Assembly: GCA_938001865.1 (NCBI GenBank)
Contig: CALLAW010000055.1
Location: forward strand, 1 to 64,000
Length of the DNA: 64,000 nt
From: an uncultured Saprospiraceae bacterium
GTDB lineage: Bacteria; Bacteroidota; Bacteroidia; Chitinophagales; Saprospiraceae
Direction: 5' to 3'
Of the stretch, positions 59,397 to 64,000 are shown piece after piece (position 1 is the stretch's first letter; the number at the start of each line of letters is the position of its first letter). The position numbers and the translations under genes were made by a program. The notes under the pieces are model-generated. The model was not told where the DNA came from. It was given only the letters and a program-made list of their open reading frames with translations, and did no database searches.

Positions 59397-62381
59397 ATGA
59401 AAAAACGCTTAAACTATTTGATTAATCAATGGGCAATTGTGTTCCTCTTTTGCATATTTGCAACCATTGGTTATGGCCAGAAAACAATCTCTGGAGTATT
59501 AACAGATGCGAGTGCTTCGCCACTCATCGGTGCCACTATTATGGTCCCTGGGACATCGACCGGTACCATTACAGATGTAGACGGGAGTTTCAGTCTGACA
59601 GTTCCTGACGATGCTACAGAGCTGAAGGTCTCATACACTGGGTACGAATCAATGATGCTTGACATCACTAATCAAAGAGAATTTTCGAGTATATCCTTGA
59701 GTGAATCTTCTGCCTTACTAGATGAGGTAGTAGTAGTAGGATATGGTAGACAGAAGAAAAGTGTCGTCACTGGAGCCATCTCTAAGGTAGATGTACAGCA
59801 ATTAGCCACTCGAGGAGTCGGAGAATTACAATCTGGGATGCAAGGTAAAGTTGCAGGTATTGATATCACGCCTACTTCTGGTGCTCCTGGATCAGGGTTC
59901 AAGGTGAAGATTAGAGGTACTGGATCTAATGGACCTACTGAGCCACTCTATGTAGTGGACGGTATGCGTACAAGAGATATTAGATTCATAGAAGGTGTCA
60001 ATATCGCAAGCATAGAAGTACTGAAAGATGCAGCCTCTGCGTCAATCTATGGAGCCGAAGCTGCTAATGGGGTAATACTCATCACTACGAAGAATGGCAG
60101 TGGTAACAAAGGGATCTCTTATAATGGTAGCCAAGGTATCCAGAGCTATAGAGGAGGTATGGAATTGATGAATACGGAGCAGTTTGGGTCATACCTTACA
60201 GCGGCTGGTGTATCAGATGACATTACTGCAGGTCTTGACACCGATACGAATACAGATTGGTTGGATGAGATGTTCACAACTGCGCCGACTTCACGTCACA
60301 ATATCTCGTTTTCGGGAGGTGATGATAATACATCTGTCTATATTGGTGCTGGATACTTTGATCAAGCAGGTATCGTAGGTGGAGCAGATGTCTCCAACTT
60401 CAGAAGGTTATCAGCTAATGTCGGAGTGAACTCTAAGGTTAGTGATAGGATAGAGATAGGATTAAATGCAACCTATGCTAACGAAAATGAAATCGGTTCT
60501 GGATTTGGAGATACTGGTGTAGGTGGTCTCATCGCAGCAGGGATCATCATGGATCCAAGTGTACCGAAAATATATACAGGAGCATTGCCTGCTCACGTTA
60601 CAGGATTAGATACTGGAGGTGTCCAATTAGCATCTGATGATGATGGTAATGTCTACGGATTATCTAATGGTGTCACTGATGGTGAAGTGATCAATCCATT
60701 CATCTATCTAGATGCAATCAATGGTGATGGACAATCAGTCAATAGACTCTTCGGATCAGTGAATGCTAAGATCAATTTGTTAGACAATCTTGATTTTACC
60801 ACTCGAATAGGAACAGACCTAGGATTCGGTACATTCCACAATTGGTCACCGAGCTACTACGCTAATCCGACAAGGAATGCAAGTGTCGCTAGTTCTGTAT
60901 TTAATAGTGTCAATTCTGTAGGAGTTCAATGGGAAAACTTCTTGACTTATGGATTAGCACTGAGCCAAAGTATAGATTTGGATCTCTTAGCAGGTACATC
61001 TGCATTTAGCTCTAACGTATCGGGTCACAATGCTAACGCTTCGGGTCTCATCAGTGAGATCCAAGAGGTGTCATACATTGATGGATCAGAGGCAGATAGC
61101 CAGATCAGAGCATTTAACTCTCGTCAGACTCTCCAATCATACTTTGGTAGAGCTAACTTGACGATCTCTGATAAGTATCTCTTCATGGCTTCATTGAGAC
61201 GTGACGGTACTTCACTCTTCCAAGAAGGGAATAGATGGAGAACATACCCAGGAGTATCAGTTGGATGGATCCTCTCTAGAGAAGGATTCTTTGGAAGTGG
61301 AGGAGTACTCAACTTCGCTAAGCTTAGAGCATCGTGGGGTCAAGCTGGTTCACTCTCTTCAGTAAGTCCTGGAGCTGGATTAGCATCACTCAACTTTTTC
61401 AACCAGTATAGCGGTCAGATCGCGGCTGATCCGAGTTCGCTTGCTAACCCTGACTTGACTTGGGAGACAAGTGAGCAGACTAATGTTGGTTTGGATCTAG
61501 GATTCTTCAATGATAAGATCAATTTTTCAGTGGACTGGTTCAACAAGTTGACAAGAGATCTGATCACAGGTGGATCTTCTCCTAACTTTATTGGTAACAA
61601 TGCTCCTCTGATCAATGCTGGAGTGATGCAGAATAGAGGTTTGGAGTTTGAGTTGGGATATCGTAATAGTGACAATGCACTGAAGTATCAGATTGCAGCA
61701 AATGTCACAACACTCAACAATGAAGTACTCGAGTTGACAGAAGGTACGATCATCCAAGGAACTAACTCTGATGTCGGTGTAGATTGGAATCCTTCTACAT
61801 TTGAAGCTGGCTTCCCAGCATGGTACTATAGAGGATACCAGACTGATGGTCTCAATCCTGATGGCACAGCTAATATCGTAGATGTCTCAGGTGATGGAGA
61901 GATCACACCAGATGACTTTACTTATATCGGTGATCCACACGCTAACCTGATCTATGGTGCAACAGTGAGACTAGAGTACAAAGGATTTGACTTCACAGTA
62001 TTCGGGCAAGGTGTAGCTGGTAATGAAATCATCATGGGTTTCAATCGGACGGATAGATTAGGTAATAAGCCTACAGTATTCCTTGAGGATGACTTCTTTG
62101 CTCCAGCAATCTCTGGTGAGGTATACTCATCTGATTTCATGGTGTTTGATGGATCATTCTTCAGATTCAAGCAGATACAATTGGGATACGACGCAGGTAA
62201 TCTGATAAACAAAGTTGACAATCTCAGGTTATATGTATCATTAGAGGACTACTTTACGATCACTAAGTACCCAGGTCTAGATCCAGAGATTGGCTCTGAC
62301 TTCGATGCAGCGATAGGGATAGATAGAGGTATCTACCCAGTACCAGGCAGGATCATGGTCGGTGCATCACTAGATTTCTAA
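59397..62381 (+). CDS. SusC-like TonB-dependent outer-membrane receptor
   Basis: From ATG 59397 the protein is 994 aa with signal peptide (MKKRLNYLINQWAIVFLFCI ... YGQ). An N-terminal carboxypeptidase-D-like domain (SGVLTDASASPLIGATIMVP) is followed by TonB-box-like DEVVVVGYGRQKK, the plug (VVDGMRTRDIRFIEGVNIASIEVLKDAASASIYGAE in family order), and a beta-barrel ending in VGASLDF. The upstream ATG at 59343 lies in the promoter region. It imports glycan oligomers with SusD across the outer membrane. Confidence 0.95.
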   Translation: MKKRLNYLINQWAIVFLFCIFATIGYGQKTISGVLTDASASPLIGATIMVPGTSTGTITDVDGSFSLTVPDDATELKVSYTGYESMMLDITNQREFSSISLSESSALLDEVVVVGYGRQKKSVVTGAISKVDVQQLATRGVGELQSGMQGKVAGIDITPTSGAPGSGFKVKIRGTGSNGPTEPLYVVDGMRTRDIRFIEGVNIASIEVLKDAASASIYGAEAANGVILITTKNGSGNKGISYNGSQGIQSYRGGMELMNTEQFGSYLTAAGVSDDITAGLDTDTNTDWLDEMFTTAPTSRHNISFSGGDDNTSVYIGAGYFDQAGIVGGADVSNFRRLSANVGVNSKVSDRIEIGLNATYANENEIGSGFGDTGVGGLIAAGIIMDPSVPKIYTGALPAHVTGLDTGGVQLASDDDGNVYGLSNGVTDGEVINPFIYLDAINGDGQSVNRLFGSVNAKINLLDNLDFTTRIGTDLGFGTFHNWSPSYYANPTRNASVASSVFNSVNSVGVQWENFLTYGLALSQSIDLDLLAGTSAFSSNVSGHNANASGLISEIQEVSYIDGSEADSQIRAFNSRQTLQSYFGRANLTISDKYLFMASLRRDGTSLFQEGNRWRTYPGVSVGWILSREGFFGSGGVLNFAKLRASWGQAGSLSSVSPGAGLASLNFFNQYSGQIAADPSSLANPDLTWETSEQTNVGLDLGFFNDKINFSVDWFNKLTRDLITGGSSPNFIGNNAPLINAGVMQNRGLEFELGYRNSDNALKYQIAANVTTLNNEVLELTEGTIIQGTNSDVGVDWNPSTFEAGFPAWYYRGYQTDGLNPDGTANIVDVSGDGEITPDDFTYIGDPHANLIYGATVRLEYKGFDFTVFGQGVAGNEIIMGFNRTDRLGNKPTVFLEDDFFAPAISGEVYSSDFMVFDGSFFRFKQIQLGYDAGNLINKVDNLRLYVSLEDYFTITKYPGLDPEIGSDFDAAIGIDRGIYPVPGRIMVGASLDF

Positions 62382-62415
62382 ACCATTAATAAGATTATTA
62401 TTAAATAAATTAAAT

Positions 62416-63936
62416 ATGAAAATATATACTAAAATTATCGCTTTGGCAATCTGTATGGTACTCGGTATCGTAGCTTGTCAAGATTATCTTGATGTCCCAG
62501 TCAATGGTGTCATCGTACAGGATAGCTACTATGAAGCTGACAAAGATGTCAATGCTGCCATACTTACAGCATATGATATCCTTACATGGAACAACGTATG
62601 GGATTGGGGTGCTCCGGTATTCATCAAAACTCTTCCAAGTGATGAGGGTACATGTGGTGGATCATCGCCTTCTGATCAAGCAGGTTACAATACACTAGAT
62701 GATTATACTTACGATTCTACAAATGACAAGGTATCTGCATTCTGGAATTTGAACTATTTTGGTGTTCATAGATGTAATACAGTACTTGACTTCGTGACTC
62801 CAGATACTGATTTTAAGGCTAGAGCAATTGGTGAGGCACATGGATTGAGAGCATACTATTACTTAGAGTTAGTCTCTCACTTTGGAGATGTTCCTCTCTT
62901 GACTACTACAGCGATTACACCTGAGGAGTACAATCAGCCTAGAGCTGCATCATCAGATATCTATGCTCAGATCGAGAGTGATCTCGCTGCAGCGATCGCT
63001 GCTCTTCCAGAGAAGTCAGGGTATGCAGACTCTGATAAGTTCAGAATCTCTAAAGGTACAGCACTGGGACTCTTAGCTAAGGCTCAGATGAACCAAGGTA
63101 ACTATAGCGGAGCACTTACTTCAGTGCAGACGATCGTCAACAGTGGAGAGTATGCTCTTGCTGATGACTTTGCATCTATCTTTGAGTTGGACGGTGAGTT
63201 TGGTTCTGGATCGATGCTTGAGGCAGTATTTACGAGTGAAGTAGGACATAACTGGGGTACTAACCCTTGGGATCTAGGTCTACCAGGAAGTACTTGGGAG
63301 TCTAACATGCATATCCAATTGATGGGTCCTAGAGAAGGCGTATTTGGCGATGCAGAAGATCTGGGAGTGATCCAAGGATGGGGATTCAATTACCCTTCTC
63401 CTAAGCTCTATGATGCATATATCGCTGCTGGTGATGATGTCAGAAGATTGGCTACTGTTGTAAGCGAAGAAGAATATCTCGCTGCAGGTGGAACATTTAC
63501 AGGTGATGCTCACGATTACAATGGCTATATCAGACTCAAGTACGGATCTAAGCCATCTGAGTCTAATGAGATATCTATCCAGCAAAACTATGGGACTAAC
63601 TGGAGATTACTCAGATATGCTGATATCTTACTCGTCGGTGCTGAAGCAGCTGCTCGTACAGGTGATGAGAATACATCTAGACAGTATCTCAATATGGTAA
63701 GAACAAGAGCAGGATTATCTGATATGATGGCATCTGGTAATGACTTACTAGAGGCGATTATCAACGAGAGATTCCTAGAGCTTGCATTCGAAGGATTTAG
63801 ATTCCAAGATATGGTAAGATGGGGATTAGCAGGTGATAACTTCGAAGGATTTGAGGTGGGTAAGCATGAATTGTTCCCAATCCCTAATGATGAGATTGCA
63901 AGAGCACCAGCAATGACTCAAAATCCAGGATGGTAA
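62416..63936 (+). CDS. SusD/RagB-like outer-membrane glycan-binding lipoprotein
   Basis: The 506-aa protein has a lipoprotein signal with Cys21 (GIVACQDY), the SusD N-terminal YLDVPVNG, helical repeats (AIGEAHGLRAYYYLELVSHFGDVPLL), and a C-terminal RYADILLVGAEAAARTG, NMVRTRAGL, INERFLELAFEGFRFQDMVRWG and LFPIPNDEI, all standard. It caps the SusC pore and binds the substrate. 34 bp after susC, same operon. With GH1 and GH3 the likely target is a beta-glucan or cellobiose-type oligomer. Confidence 0.95.
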   Translation: MKIYTKIIALAICMVLGIVACQDYLDVPVNGVIVQDSYYEADKDVNAAILTAYDILTWNNVWDWGAPVFIKTLPSDEGTCGGSSPSDQAGYNTLDDYTYDSTNDKVSAFWNLNYFGVHRCNTVLDFVTPDTDFKARAIGEAHGLRAYYYLELVSHFGDVPLLTTTAITPEEYNQPRAASSDIYAQIESDLAAAIAALPEKSGYADSDKFRISKGTALGLLAKAQMNQGNYSGALTSVQTIVNSGEYALADDFASIFELDGEFGSGSMLEAVFTSEVGHNWGTNPWDLGLPGSTWESNMHIQLMGPREGVFGDAEDLGVIQGWGFNYPSPKLYDAYIAAGDDVRRLATVVSEEEYLAAGGTFTGDAHDYNGYIRLKYGSKPSESNEISIQQNYGTNWRLLRYADILLVGAEAAARTGDENTSRQYLNMVRTRAGLSDMMASGNDLLEAIINERFLELAFEGFRFQDMVRWGLAGDNFEGFEVGKHELFPIPNDEIARAPAMTQNPGW

Positions 63937-64000
63937 ATACACATTGGAAGTTTTTTCTACATAACTATAAGTAGTTTAGGAGGATGCTATGATAAATAGC

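Overview
The window is a Bacteroidota chromosome segment, most likely Saprospiria/Lewinella-like although the class is an inference. Supporting signs are TAnnTTTG-type -7 promoter boxes, a SusC/SusD pair, and type IX secretion C-terminal sorting domains. Five regions can be told apart.

(1) 1-9.4 kb is ordinary chromosome: a UvrD-like helicase with a C-terminal nuclease motif (cut by the window edge), a bestrophin-like channel, a nucleotidyltransferase/small-protein pair, an aldehyde dehydrogenase, and an accA-dapA operon. A non-coding array of about four 244-bp tandem repeats (6310-7258) separates dapA from the aldehyde dehydrogenase gene.

(2) 9.4-31.25 kb is an integrated mobilizable element of about 21.4 kb, visibly AT-richer than its surroundings, inserted in a tRNA-Asp gene. 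The ends are a 51-bp perfect direct repeat of the tRNA 3' half (9762-9812 and 31166-31216). A tyrosine recombinase lies at the right end and an HTH/excisionase-like gene at the left. Paired TTGCGTG heptamers 11 bp apart lie just inside both ends. A seven-gene minus-strand operon carries relaxase, MobC, coupling protein, two membrane proteins, a VWA-like lipoprotein and a radical SAM protein. Cargo includes a PHP-SMC ATPase (likely anti-phage), two T9SS-type proteins, a small ORF broken by two in-frame TGA codons, and an operon of an unknown protein, a MiaB-like radical SAM enzyme, a 60-aa protein and an SLC6-type transporter.

(3) 31.25-31.45 kb holds the original tRNA-Asp terminator, tRNA-Thr(TGT) and its terminator.

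(4) 31.4-53.3 kb is a nonribosomal peptide gene cluster. Minus strand: HupE-like membrane protein, a 2276-aa NRPS (C-A-T-E-C-T-TE) and an Sfp-type phosphopantetheinyl transferase. Plus strand, tightly packed: acyl-CoA-dehydrogenase-like enzyme, sulfotransferase, stand-alone adenylation enzyme, carrier protein, a 1362-aa NRPS and a glycosyltransferase. Minus strand again: DUF354 protein, GT2 and an ornithine-cyclodeaminase-like protein. The dehydrogenase/A/carrier trio matches the known cassette that turns proline into pyrrole-2-carboxyl-S-carrier, and the cyclodeaminase could supply the proline. The most unusual gene is the 1362-aa NRPS: its adenylation domain (manually read code resembles that for Asn) is interrupted between A8 and A9 by a complete PP-loop ATP-pyrophosphatase domain resembling WbpG-type amidotransferases. 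The predicted product is a pyrrole-capped, possibly amidine- or thioamide-bearing, sulfated and/or glycosylated peptide; this is inference.

(5) 53.6-64 kb is a beta-glucan/beta-glucoside utilisation locus: GH3, GH1 and a GPH-family transporter on one strand, with SusC and SusD divergent.
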